Of a DNA stretch of 55,551 nucleotides, positions 1 through 7,865 are shown in pieces. The DNA comes from Acidovorax defluvii (GTDB lineage Bacteria; Pseudomonadota; Gammaproteobacteria; Burkholderiales; Burkholderiaceae_C). The stretch is from positions 1-55,551 of the forward strand of contig QLTU01000025.1 of NCBI GenBank assembly GCA_003268905.1, in the 5' to 3' direction. Numbering within the stretch: the first letter of the stretch is position 1; each line of letters starts with the position of its first letter. The notes under the pieces were generated by a model. The model made no database searches. It saw only the letters and a program-made list of their open reading frames with translations, and had not been told where the DNA came from. Made by a program: the position numbers and the translations under genes.

Positions 1-95
1 GAAAGTCAATGAAATCAACGGTCTACCCAGACCACCCCCGCGCCAGTGCTAGCTTTGCGTACCGTCACTTATTGCACTGAAAACGAGGAGACCCC
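1..95 (+). repeat. Left terminal inverted repeat (95 bp, perfect)
   Basis: Bases 1-95 are the exact reverse complement of 55457-55551. Identity stops at base 96, where left has T and right has C. Inside the repeat GGTCT (20-24) and AGACC (29-33) can form a hairpin with a 4-base loop, and CAGTGC (44-49) pairs with GCACTG (74-79). The extreme end begins GAAAGTCAATG. Joined end to end, the two copies would make a 190-bp palindrome centred on TTTC/GAAA. Perfect repeats at both ends are what a linear replicon with inverted-repeat or hairpin telomeres would give. A contig broken at a palindrome is the alternative. Confidence 0.9.
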
Positions 96-247
96 TTTGT
101 GGGCATCTGAGATGCTGCGGATGTGTCAACAACATGACGTGACATTGACACAATGAAAGCTGGAGTTGCAATTAAATGTGCAATACAATTCAATGTTATT
201 GCGCCTCAGACAATGATTGATTGCACATTCGCAACTAGGACCGGACC
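96..247 (+). promoter_or_regulatory. AT-rich subterminal region and promoter of the H-NS-like gene
   Basis: This segment has no reading frame of note. From about 166 it is AT-rich, with several copies of a TTGCAAT/ATTGCAC-like motif (TTGCAATT at 166, TGTGCAATAC, GATTGCAC). Similar clusters precede the gene at 11527 and parM at 40027. It probably holds the promoter of the H-NS-like gene. No clear sigma-70 boxes can be chosen by eye. Confidence 0.4.
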
Positions 248-574
248 ATGACAGAGCTGAAACTTCGCGAGGCCCTTGCTAAAAGGGAAGAAATTGATGC
301 AAGTCTCGAAGCGCTCCGCCTAAGCGAACTCGATGTGGTCATTAAGCAGGTTCAACAGACCATCCAGTTGTACAAGCTCACGCCCAATGATCTGTTCCCC
401 GACATGAAGGTTGTGCCTCGCAACGCCGTCCGCAGAAATACGGGTGAACGGCCGGTGAAATACCGAAACGAGTTGGGTGAAACCTGGGGAGGAGGGGTGG
501 GGCCTCGTCCGAAATGGATCAAGGAAGCAATCGCGCGTGGCGAAGACATTGAAAAGTATGCCGTCCATGACTGA
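248..574 (+). CDS. H-NS histone-family protein (plasmid-borne silencer)
   Basis: This 108-residue protein has the H-NS layout. Residues 1-45 are a charged helical oligomerisation region. The C-terminal DNA-binding module has the sequence KYRNELGETWGG followed by PRPKWIKEA, which matches the betaproteobacterial H-NS pattern of a TW-glycine-rich loop before PKWI. Such proteins bind AT-rich DNA and silence transcription; plasmid copies often limit the fitness cost of a new replicon in its host. It is the first gene inside the left terminal repeat, and a hairpin terminator follows it. The loop GGGVGPRP is slightly irregular compared with the usual GRGRxP. The family call is firm; the target genes are unknown. 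Confidence 0.85.
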   Translation: MTELKLREALAKREEIDASLEALRLSELDVVIKQVQQTIQLYKLTPNDLFPDMKVVPRNAVRRNTGERPVKYRNELGETWGGGVGPRPKWIKEAIARGEDIEKYAVHD

Positions 575-602
575 GTAGGAAGCGCTCTCGGACCGCCAGA
601 AG

Positions 603-628
603 GAACTCATTGCGAGTTCTTTTTTTTA
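603..628 (+). terminator. Rho-independent terminator after the H-NS-like gene
   Basis: GAACTC and GAGTTC form a stem around a short loop (ATTGC), followed directly by a run of eight Ts. It lies about 30 bases past the H-NS-like stop codon and before the convergent gene ending at 747. Confidence 0.8.
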
Positions 629-746
629 TTTCTGCACAGTCACATTCGAGCCCCAACTCAAACCCTTCTTGGAAATTGAAGTTTTGGGCAGTTCGTACTA
701 CTGAATGTTCCACAGCCTTTTTGTGGCCGCAGACCAATGGTTGGCA

Positions 747-1835
747 TCAGACCCCCAACAGAGCGCCCATGCGTTCCTGCAGGGGCTTCGTTGGTGCTGG
801 CTGTGATGTGGGCAGCTGCTTTTCTTGCGGGGTTGGTTGCAAAAGCAATCGTCGGAGAGTTTGGTTTTCGTACTCCAGCGCGCGGTATCGGTCTTGAAGC
901 GCATCGACTTCACTTTGGCGCGATTCAAACCCCTCGTTCCACTGGTAGGCAAGTGCATCCTCGTTCTGGCGGGCGCGCGCATCCTCGGCCGCGCTCAACA
1001 TGAACTCACTCTCCAGCAGCAGGCCCGATCCAAGGCTGCGAATGATGGTTCGAGCTTTCGCATCGAATGCGGGCGTCGATCCATCGGGAGAGCCACCTTT
1101 CGCCGCCTGTCGTGCATGCGCGTCAAGCATGATCCGATCAATTGCATACTGATTCTCATCAGGCCCGCGAATCAGATCCTTGGCGATGATTACCCGCGCG
1201 AGGGATGGCCAGAGTTCATCTCGCCAAATGCCAAGGTCCAGGCGATGCCACCCCTTGGGCGACACGAAAAACACTTCAGGCAAGTCATCTGGACTTGTCG
1301 TTGACGCAATGGCGAAGTGAACCGCGAGATCACGCACGTCGATCCCGAAAAAGTAGGTCCCTTGCGTTGGCTCTGGCTCCAACTCTTCGGAGGTGTTGGC
1401 AACCACCTCATCAGGTTGCCAGTTCGAGGCCATGATGGCGTTCAACGGGAAGTGTGCTGACCTGAACTGGGTGTCGCCATCTCCGTTGAGGAAGATCCGC
1501 CCATCCAGGCCAAAGCCCGCATAGTGAGCGCTGGGGTTCGCCTGCAGCAGTGACACCATACTCGTGGTGTATTTCCTGAGCCTTACCCATTCAGGGCTCT
1601 GAAACCGGGACTCTCGGTCGCTGGTTGAAACACTCTTTCCACCCCCCAGCCGTAAGACAGCGGCATCAAGCTCCTCCTGGGTGCCGATGCCCTGCAGAGC
1701 TTGGGTGATAGCCATCATCAAGTCGTCAACCTTCTTGAAGTGCCGGTTGTCTTCGTGCTCGCGTCGCAGCCTGAGCTTGCGCTCCTCGCGTTTCTTCTTC
1801 TCGCGCTTTTGGTCCTTGGTCAGTTTGGATGCCAC
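747..1835 (-). CDS. Unknown 362-residue protein with basic N-terminus and coiled coils
   Basis: I do not recognise a family. The first 35 residues are extremely basic (KDQKREKKKREERK) and predicted helical, which suggests nucleic-acid contact. The middle is a globular mixed region (about 80-270). Residues 290-335 look like a coiled coil with repeated Q/E/R and leucine spacing. No signal peptide or membrane segment is visible. It starts with GTG at 1835, 9 bases after the stop of the upstream gene, with a GAGG ribosome site overlapping that stop region. The two are therefore translated from one message. Function unknown. Confidence 0.7.
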   Translation of the reverse strand: MASKLTKDQKREKKKREERKLRLRREHEDNRHFKKVDDLMMAITQALQGIGTQEELDAAVLRLGGGKSVSTSDRESRFQSPEWVRLRKYTTSMVSLLQANPSAHYAGFGLDGRIFLNGDGDTQFRSAHFPLNAIMASNWQPDEVVANTSEELEPEPTQGTYFFGIDVRDLAVHFAIASTTSPDDLPEVFFVSPKGWHRLDLGIWRDELWPSLARVIIAKDLIRGPDENQYAIDRIMLDAHARQAAKGGSPDGSTPAFDAKARTIIRSLGSGLLLESEFMLSAAEDARARQNEDALAYQWNEGFESRQSEVDALQDRYRALEYENQTLRRLLLQPTPQEKQLPTSQPAPTKPLQERMGALLGV

Positions 1836-1844
1836 GGGTGCGCC

Positions 1845-2900
1845 TCAGGTGTAGCTGGTAGGGAGATGGGAAGGCATGTGCCCGATGACCACAAGCTGCG
1901 AGCTTTCGTCCCAGCAGAAGTAGACCCGCATGCAGTACCGCGGATCTCGGGCGCCGCCTTTGCCCAGGTGCTGATCGAGAAACCGCCGCCTGCCGCCCAG
2001 ACGGATGAAATACAAGTCGCCCAGCTCGCCGGCAACGCTGGGATCAACGGAGCCCCCGAAATCAACACCCATGGCCTCGGCCTTGGTCTTGAAGGCGTTC
2101 CGGTCGGCCTTGCCAGTTTTGACCGCTGTGTACTCGGTGGCCAGCAACTCCAGGCAGGCGTATAGAAGGTCTGGGTTCTCGAACGAGCTGCGCTTGGTCG
2201 CCGAAATCGCACGCTGCAAGATCGTGATCCGGTGAGCATTGGCCTCTGCGTACTCCGCAATGTCTTTGAGCCCCCACTTTCTGGGTGCGGTAACGCAATC
2301 CGAGGGCGCGGGTGGTGAGTCTGCGGGTGGGGGAGGGGTGTAGACACTCTCGCGGGTGAGCGCTGCTTTGCTGAGCGATGTGGCTAGGTGCTTCCAGTAG
2401 TCCACATCGGACTGCAGCCTTGCAACATGTGCGGAATCGTCCCTGACAGCGGTTACGCCTGACGGGTTGCTCCCAGCGGCAACCATCTCGGAGAACGCCG
2501 GATACCTAGCTTGCGCAGCTGGAGAGTCGATCGCTTCACCGAAAACCTCAAGCCAGAGGCCATCGAGCACTTCAAGTGCAGGGGTGTCGCCCATGCAAAG
2601 TCTCCGCCCAGCCATCGGCTGGCCAGCGCTACCCGGCACCAGGAAAAGCTCCCAGGCACTGCGCGTAGCCTTATCAAACACCTGTGTGGCAAACCAGCCC
2701 CCAGTGTGATCTGTCCACCATTGAACATGCAGCCGCTCGCCGCTCACCGAACCAATGGTGTCAGGCGCTGGCTCACGCATGTGCGGGTCGAGCTTGGCAA
2801 GCCATCCCCAGAAAGACTTGGCCAACTTGCCGTGCTCGCCATTCAGGCTGAACACCTCGCCTTGTTGGCACAGCGTATCGACTTGTGCACTGATCTCCAT
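1845..2900 (-). CDS. Unknown 351-residue protein, first gene of a two-gene operon
   Basis: The reading frame is open back to a TTG at 2963. I place the start at ATG 2900 because the TTG lies inside an inverted-repeat operator. The N-terminal 170 residues form a globular domain. A short linker follows with a proline stretch (TPPPPADSPPAP), then a helical region. The C-terminus ends in a compact basic fold, RRRFLDQHLGKGG then RVYFCWDESS and VVIGHMPSHL. That tail has the look of a small RelE/ParE-like beta-sheet module, but I cannot establish this. The operon includes the 362-residue gene downstream. No enzyme motif is recognisable. Confidence 0.65.
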   Translation of the reverse strand: MEISAQVDTLCQQGEVFSLNGEHGKLAKSFWGWLAKLDPHMREPAPDTIGSVSGERLHVQWWTDHTGGWFATQVFDKATRSAWELFLVPGSAGQPMAGRRLCMGDTPALEVLDGLWLEVFGEAIDSPAAQARYPAFSEMVAAGSNPSGVTAVRDDSAHVARLQSDVDYWKHLATSLSKAALTRESVYTPPPPADSPPAPSDCVTAPRKWGLKDIAEYAEANAHRITILQRAISATKRSSFENPDLLYACLELLATEYTAVKTGKADRNAFKTKAEAMGVDFGGSVDPSVAGELGDLYFIRLGGRRRFLDQHLGKGGARDPRYCMRVYFCWDESSQLVVIGHMPSHLPTSYT

Positions 2901-2961
2901 GCTGAGAATTTGAACATGGCTTTTGTGCTGGCGGGCACTATCTCGCGCAACTCGCAGAGTC

Positions 2962-3035
2962 AAACCCTACAGGGGGGTGAAATCGTTCCGATTGCCAGAA
3001 TGCAACGCTTTGGGTTCGCGCCCCCTGTAGGGTTT
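2962..3035. promoter_or_regulatory. Operator-like inverted repeat in a divergent promoter
   Basis: AAACCCTACAGGGGG (2962-2976) is repeated in perfect inverted orientation as CCCCCTGTAGGGTTT (3021-3035), separated by 44 bases. It sits between the minus-strand operon starting near 2900 and the plus-strand small gene at 3096. It could bind a dimeric or looping repressor controlling both directions. It is too far apart for a simple terminator, and no T-tract follows. Confidence 0.6.
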
Positions 3036-3095
3036 CGGAAAAAGTTGCTTCAGCGGAAAACTGTGCGTATGCATTTCGACGCCACAGGAACTGTC

Positions 3096-3317
3096 ATGAA
3101 AACCTTCTTCAAAAGCCTTCTCGCCCGTGTGCCTGGTGACGGGCTGCGATTGCTCATCTTTTTCGTCATCGTTGTCATCGTCGGCGCCGTTGTGGCTGAT
3201 CGCGCGATCAGCAAGGGCATGAACGTGTCGTTGACCGTGGCGAGCTTCTTGACGCTCACGGCAACTACACCGGCATCCCCGTATGCAGAGCCCCAACCCC
3301 CAGCTGTTGACCCTTGA
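3096..3317 (+). CDS. Small single-span membrane protein (73 aa)
   Basis: The reading frame is longer upstream, but the ATG at 3096 has a fitting ribosome site (ACAGGAA, 7 bases upstream). The peptide starts with a basic amphipathic stretch (MKTFFKSLLARVPGDGLR). One strongly hydrophobic segment follows (LLIFFVIVVIVGAVVA) and then a polar proline-rich tail. The predicted topology is one inner-membrane helix. No family is recognised. It is transcribed away from the dyad at 2962-3035. Confidence 0.55.
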   Translation: MKTFFKSLLARVPGDGLRLLIFFVIVVIVGAVVADRAISKGMNVSLTVASFLTLTATTPASPYAEPQPPAVDP

Positions 3318-3681
3318 GATGGCTGGAAGCGGGTTCGCGAATCTGTCAATGCAAAAAGGCCGTCTTTTCATCCGTGGTATTTGCACCAAAAGGTTGGCCC
3401 AACCACTTCAGCCGTTCCCCTGGCCACGCTCACGAACGGTGAGGCGGCACAGCCGTGCGATGTCCTAAAACGGCAGGCCCCCGAGCCTGTTCACCCAAAC
3501 TCGACCAGGACCTGAAGACTGGTGCGGTCAGCCCAACTGATTCACAGCATGGTCGATGTGCGCTGCTAGATGCGCACCAAGGCATGCAAAATGCTTCTTC
3601 AGCCGTGACAGCGAGCTGCCGCAGTGGCGTTACTACCCCCTTGCCTGTCCACTGCCAGAACAACTATCGAGGGAACAACCC
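3318..3681. other. Non-coding gap before the ProQ gene
   Basis: No convincing coding frame, terminator or repeat is visible in these 364 bases. The proQ-like frame is open upstream to 3556, but that extension lacks a ribosome site and does not resemble the family. Confidence 0.4.
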
Positions 3682-4194
3682 ATGACAGCAGATGCGAGCG
3701 TTCTTGAATCTATTCAAGCAGTGGATACCGCAGTTGCCCGCGAGGTGGCCACCTTGTGGCCCAACCTGTTCGGACCCGGTGTGTTCGTTCCGCTGAAGAT
3801 CGGCATCGACAAGATCCTGGCCATCGACGCCCAGCGCCGGGGCTCCGAATTGACGCGGGCGAAGATCCGCCTTTTCTTGGGGTGGCATGTGAGGCGAGCC
3901 CCATACCTTGAGGCAGTGAAGCAGGGCGGACCTCGCCACAGCATCAACGGTGCGGCCGAAAACGCGCGGACCGTTACCTCAGCCAATGCGGCATACGCTC
4001 AAGAAAAGCTCCAGGCCTTACTGAAGCGCGATGATGTGCCGTCCACAGAGCACTATGACGGCGAGGAGGGAATGTCTTGGTGGAACGGCCTCGACCGCCG
4101 CGAACGTGCGAAGTGGATGAAGGCTGCAGGTGACACGGGCGTACCCGCTGATGCCTGGAAGGCGTTCAAGGCTGGGCTATCGGCGTTGAAATGA
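3682..4194 (+). CDS. ProQ/FinO-family RNA chaperone
   Basis: This 170-residue protein carries a ProQ/FinO domain in its first 90 residues. The landmarks are LFGPGVFVPLKIGI, then DKILAIDAQRRG, then an LGWHVRRAPYLEAVKQG-like segment and the closing GGPRHSING. These match the family pattern in which conserved basic and aromatic residues cradle the base of RNA hairpins. The C-terminal half is linker plus a short helical region (WWNGLDRRERAKWMKAAG). FinO-type proteins regulate plasmid transfer or copy control through antisense RNA. No antisense RNA target is identifiable here. The start is ATG 3682 with a GAGGGAA site upstream. Confidence 0.85.
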   Translation: MTADASVLESIQAVDTAVAREVATLWPNLFGPGVFVPLKIGIDKILAIDAQRRGSELTRAKIRLFLGWHVRRAPYLEAVKQGGPRHSINGAAENARTVTSANAAYAQEKLQALLKRDDVPSTEHYDGEEGMSWWNGLDRRERAKWMKAAGDTGVPADAWKAFKAGLSALK

Positions 4195-4218
4195 TGTTTT
4201 TTTGAACGGGAGCATTGA

Positions 4219-4329
4219 GTGGGACGAGTAAGACACCGGAGGCACGGCAGGAGGAGAAGCGCTGAGCGGCAGGGGACAGTCATCGTCGTCGCGGGCATTG
4301 TCTTGATACTGTGGTTCCTGTTTCGGTGA
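4219..4329 (+). CDS. Tiny basic membrane peptide (36 aa)
   Basis: This GTG-started frame follows a good ribosome site (GGGAG, 6 bases upstream). It encodes a very arginine-rich head (VRHRRHGRRRSAERQG), then one hydrophobic helix (TVIVVAGIVLILWFLF) and stops after one more arginine. It lies between the ProQ gene and the HEPN/CBS gene on the same strand. The positive-inside helix design is that of small membrane regulators or type I-like toxins. Nothing proves translation. Confidence 0.45.
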   Translation: MGRVRHRRHGRRRSAERQGTVIVVAGIVLILWFLFR

Positions 4330-4350
4330 GGGCATTCGCCCCACAACAGA

Positions 4351-5157
4351 ATGTTGATGACACCATCATCTGCGCCAGCATCAGCAGGCAGTGATTTGCT
4401 GCCGCAAGAGCGCATCTTCTACCGTGACCGCCTGCGTGAGGCTCGGTACGCCGCTCTGGCCGATGCTGAAGGGTTTGGGGCCATTTGCTTTGCCCTCGAA
4501 GCTCTGGGGCTCCGACTCCTGAAGAAACAGGCAGCTTTGGGGTCATACAGGGAAAAGATTGCTGAGCAAGCACTGCATTCCCTTGTCCTCGTGGACATGG
4601 CCGCTGTGTTTCCGTCGAGGTTCAAGTCGTTCGAAGCGCTCTACACGATTGTCAACAATGCACGCAATGACGCGATGCACACGGGTGCCTACGCACGGCA
4701 TGCTACCGAAGCAGCCATTGAGTTGTGCATCGGACTTGAGGAGGCCTTGATGGCAGAAGTTGAGCAAACAGTGGGCAACCTGATGGTTTCATCGCCCATC
4801 ACTGTTGAGCCGTGGCAACCAGTGGCGCATGCGCGGCAGCTCATGCTGATGCACTCGTTTTCCTTCTTGCCTGTGAGACTGGGTGAAGGATGGTGCCTTG
4901 TGTCTGAGCTGGGGCTGGCCAAGTACCTCAGCCTCGGTGCACGAAAGGCGCGACTGTCGGAGTCAATCGCAACCGCCAGTGAACGCGGCATGGAGGTTGT
5001 GGTGATCGAGGGCAGGGGGCTCCTTAGAGCTTCGATGCCTGTTGGTGACGTTCTTGCCGGCGCTCGTGTACAGGACGGGCCCATGCTCTGGCTTGTGGTG
5101 GAGGAGCAGCATCCAGAACGGCTTGCAGGGGTTCTTTCCCCATTTGAATTGATGTAG
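4351..5157 (+). CDS. HEPN-like protein with C-terminal CBS-like region
   Basis: This 268-residue protein has two parts. Residues 20-140 are all-helical and contain NNARNDAMHTGAYARH, which fits the HEPN signature R-x4-H (R107-N-D-A-M-H). Many HEPN proteins are ribonucleases in toxin or anti-phage systems. Residues 150-265 look like one or two CBS motifs: NLMVSSPITVEPWQPV, then a hydrophobic strand FSFLPV, WCLVSELGLAKYL and a final LAGVLSPFELM. CBS pairs bind adenosine nucleotides, so a nucleotide-sensing RNase is a plausible reading (inference). ATG 4351 and ATG 4357 are both possible starts. No antitoxin partner is adjacent. Confidence 0.6.
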   Translation: MLMTPSSAPASAGSDLLPQERIFYRDRLREARYAALADAEGFGAICFALEALGLRLLKKQAALGSYREKIAEQALHSLVLVDMAAVFPSRFKSFEALYTIVNNARNDAMHTGAYARHATEAAIELCIGLEEALMAEVEQTVGNLMVSSPITVEPWQPVAHARQLMLMHSFSFLPVRLGEGWCLVSELGLAKYLSLGARKARLSESIATASERGMEVVVIEGRGLLRASMPVGDVLAGARVQDGPMLWLVVEEQHPERLAGVLSPFELM

Positions 5158-5275
5158 GGCGCGGGAATCCAGCCGGTGTTCAACACCGTCACTGTCGCTC
5201 CTGAATTTCGGGTTTGGTGTTGATGTAAACAGGCCTGTCACGCCCAGCGGAGCAGGAGTAGCGCCTACTCCGCAG

Positions 5276-5848
5276 CGTCACCGTTGATGCTTGATCCGTA
5301 GCTGACCGGGAGGCTAGTTCAGTGGTGACACCTGGCATGGGAGAGCAGGGCCCATTTTTTACTTGATCAAACGCGTTTTCGACAACTTGTCCACAAGCGC
5401 ATAGCTCAACGGTGACATGAGTGTCTCTGTATTAAAAGAAGGCATTAAGAAGACATTAGCGCCTGAGGACAATTGAACTAAGTGCCTGTTTTCCTTGTAG
5501 TTTCAGGGTGACGCTGTCACCGTTGAACTCGTGGATGTCACCGTCGCACTACGTCGTGCGTCACCCATAAACTGGGGACAACTTCCGATGTCACCCTTCC
5601 ACTAGATGAGGGTGTCACCATTGGACTATGTGGCCTTGGGAGGGTGTGGGGTCCGATTCGGGCCACTTTCTGAAGCCGGTATGCCCTTTTGTCACCGTTG
5701 CACTATGCCTTGGGCTGCAAAGAGTGTCACTGTTGAGTTGTCGGTGTCACCGTTTGACTATGTCGAGGCCAGTGTAAGGATGGCCGCGTCACCCTTGAAC
5801 TATGGAACGTCACCGTTAAGCTATGCCTTGTCACCGTTCCACTATGGA
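5276..5848 (+). other. Iteron-type replication origin (oriV)
   Basis: At least twelve copies of a repeat close to TGTCACCGTTGNACTATG occur here. Direct copies start near 5276, 5515, 5536, 5560, 5589, 5613, 5690, 5725, 5744, 5788, 5808 and 5830. One is inverted at 5400-5417 (CATAGCTCAACGGTGACA). Spacing in the dense parts is about 20-24 bases, roughly two helical turns. A DnaA-box-like TTGTCCACA lies at 5387. An AT-richer tract with a repeated CATTA-AAGA motif (about 5425-5460) could be the unwinding element. A further inverted copy overlaps the trfA stop (6723-6740). This is the arrangement bound by TrfA-like initiators. Confidence 0.88.
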
Positions 5849-5901
5849 CGCGCGGGGCACAGGCACCGCACACTCGCGCTTGCAGAAACCCACGCCCGCC
5901 C

Positions 5902-6738
5902 ATGAAACCTCGATCTAGTGCAACAGTGACAGACACCAGCCAGCTTCAGCTGCCCATCTGGCCCCAGGATCTGCGCGGGTTGCCCAACGCCTTTGCCAGG
6001 TCTGCCCTTTTCACGGTGGCCAACATGCGCAAGGGAGAGCGCAAGCACATGAAGCGATCACTCATCGCCACGGTGTCTGGCATCAAAATCGAGTACACAG
6101 GGGAAGAGCTTAGGCAGGACGACGAGGACTGCTTCCTTCAGATTTTGCACATTGCTCGAAACCAGGAGCTGGGCACGGCTGTCCGGTTTACAGCGTATTC
6201 CATGATCAGCGAGCTGGGCTGGACGAAAAACACGTCGAGCTACAAGCGGCTGGTGGACTGTCTGGACCGCATGAAGGCTTCCTCCATCACGCTCACGGTG
6301 GCCGCAAAGCAAGGCGGGCAAGAAGGCTACTCGGGCTCTCTCATTCGGTCGTTCAGGTGGCGCGAAGAGGGCGATGGACAGACACCCATGCGCGAGTGGG
6401 AGATCCTGCTGGAGCGAGAGATTATCAGTCTGTTCAATCCGCACAGCTACTCGCGCTTGGACTGGAAGATGCGCCTCAAACTTCCGGCGCTGGAGAAGTG
6501 GCTGCATTCGTTCTATCACACCCACGCGCAGCCGTTCCCGTACAAGGTTGAGACCATCCACGGGCTTACGGGCTCCGAGATTGCCCTGAAGGACATCCGC
6601 AAGTTCCGCTACAAGCTCAAGAAGGCGCTGGAGAACCTGGTCGAACACGGTTTTTTCGCCAGCGCCATGATTGATCCGCGCACGGACCTCGTCCACGTTG
6701 TGCGCAACCGCCAACACATCTCCATAGTCGAACGGTGA
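5902..6738 (+). CDS. trfA: TrfA-family plasmid replication initiator
   Basis: This 278-residue initiator binds iterons, opens the origin and recruits host DnaB. The RK2 TrfA pattern is clear: an N-terminal IWPQDLRGLPNAFARSALF segment, then GIKIEYTGEELRQDDED and FLQILHIARNQELGT. A first winged-helix with MISELGW and YKRLVDCLDRMKAS follows, and a second winged-helix ends the protein. It is close to the length of the short TrfA form. The iteron cluster lies directly upstream, and one more inverted iteron overlaps its stop codon (6723-6740), possibly for autoregulation or handcuffing. No strong ribosome site precedes ATG 5902. Confidence 0.9.
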   Translation: MKPRSSATVTDTSQLQLPIWPQDLRGLPNAFARSALFTVANMRKGERKHMKRSLIATVSGIKIEYTGEELRQDDEDCFLQILHIARNQELGTAVRFTAYSMISELGWTKNTSSYKRLVDCLDRMKASSITLTVAAKQGGQEGYSGSLIRSFRWREEGDGQTPMREWEILLEREIISLFNPHSYSRLDWKMRLKLPALEKWLHSFYHTHAQPFPYKVETIHGLTGSEIALKDIRKFRYKLKKALENLVEHGFFASAMIDPRTDLVHVVRNRQHISIVER

Positions 6739-6866
6739 CACTCTGAGCGCGTAGACCGCTCCCATACGGCGACGGGCTACGTGATGGGTCATACCCATGG
6801 AGTGGTCCGTGCCGATGACGATCTATGAACGCTTCAGTGGATGGTCGCAATCCATGAAAGGTAAGC

Positions 6867-7856
6867 TTGACGAAACGAAAGCACCGTCCACCGAAAGATG
6901 CGCCACCGGCCGATAGCAGTCAGTTCCTCTCAAGGTCAAGGTTCCTTGACCCGGTCACTTTCAAGTGTCCATGCGAGGGCGAAAACCCCAACTGCGTACA
7001 CTGCAATGGCAGCGGTCGAACCTCACGGCAAGTGGAGCTGCGGTCAAACCGTACCCTGTCACTCGATCACCCCTCTACCGAGCCTTTTCGGAGCAAGAGA
7101 GAGCGGCTGTTTGAGATCCAGATCAGCAATGAACTTCCGTACCTGAGAGATGCATACCTGCGGCAAGAGGATGCGAGCCAGGTGCTTTTCTTCACCTACC
7201 TCCGGCGTGTGGCTTTGGCGCTCGAAAACACCTCCGCGTCTAAGGGGTTGATTTGGCTACCTGAGTTGTGGGGTGATGGAGACCTTTCGAGTCTTGCAAG
7301 TCGCCTGGGCGGTGGCGGGAAGATCAGCGAAGACATCCGCATCCTGGCCAAGGCTGCGCGGTCCTGTCTTGACATTGTGAAGAAGGCCGCACGAGCTAAA
7401 AGCAAGGCAACCGGCGCTGGTCAGGAGCAACCGCGCAGGGTTGTCGGTAGGGATAGCCAATTGCTGCGTTGCCCCCACTGCGGCACCATGATCTACAACC
7501 AGGACCAGCACAACATGCTGTTCCACCGAGGTCTGAGGGCACAGCCGAAGCGCGTGAAGCCACCAAAGCCTGAGGTACAAGCGCCAGCGATCAAGCCTCT
7601 GGGGGTAGCGCCAGCACCAGCCGCGCGAGTACCTGCAAAAGCGAAGCCCCGGGAATCGGCCCCTATCACCAAGGGGCGGACGAGCCCCACGTCCACAAAT
7701 GTCAAGGACGTGGAGAAGGGGCGAGCCGACACGGGACCAGTGGAGCGGGACATGGATGCGCGTCGAACATGGGGCGGTAGGTTCCGGGACACCGATGGCA
7801 CCTTTGGCTCCCATCCACTGCATGACAGGATGGATGATGAGTCGAACGCCGGGTGA
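6867..7856 (+). CDS. Unknown protein with two zinc-binding motifs
   Basis: This 329-residue protein starts at TTG 6867, with AAAGG five bases upstream. Residues 35-55 contain CPCEGENPNCVHCNGSGR, a zinc-knuckle like those of DnaJ central domains (CxC...CxxCxGxG). Around residue 200, CPHCGTMIYNQDQHNMLFH fits a C2H2-type finger. The middle (85-190) is helical. The tail after 215 is a low-complexity basic/proline/alanine linker (KPPKPEVQAPAIKPL). The architecture suggests a DNA- or RNA-binding accessory protein downstream of trfA. No family name can be given. Confidence 0.65.
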   Translation: MTKRKHRPPKDAPPADSSQFLSRSRFLDPVTFKCPCEGENPNCVHCNGSGRTSRQVELRSNRTLSLDHPSTEPFRSKRERLFEIQISNELPYLRDAYLRQEDASQVLFFTYLRRVALALENTSASKGLIWLPELWGDGDLSSLASRLGGGGKISEDIRILAKAARSCLDIVKKAARAKSKATGAGQEQPRRVVGRDSQLLRCPHCGTMIYNQDQHNMLFHRGLRAQPKRVKPPKPEVQAPAIKPLGVAPAPAARVPAKAKPRESAPITKGRTSPTSTNVKDVEKGRADTGPVERDMDARRTWGGRFRDTDGTFGSHPLHDRMDDESNAG

Positions 7857-7865
7857 AGTAGCGGA

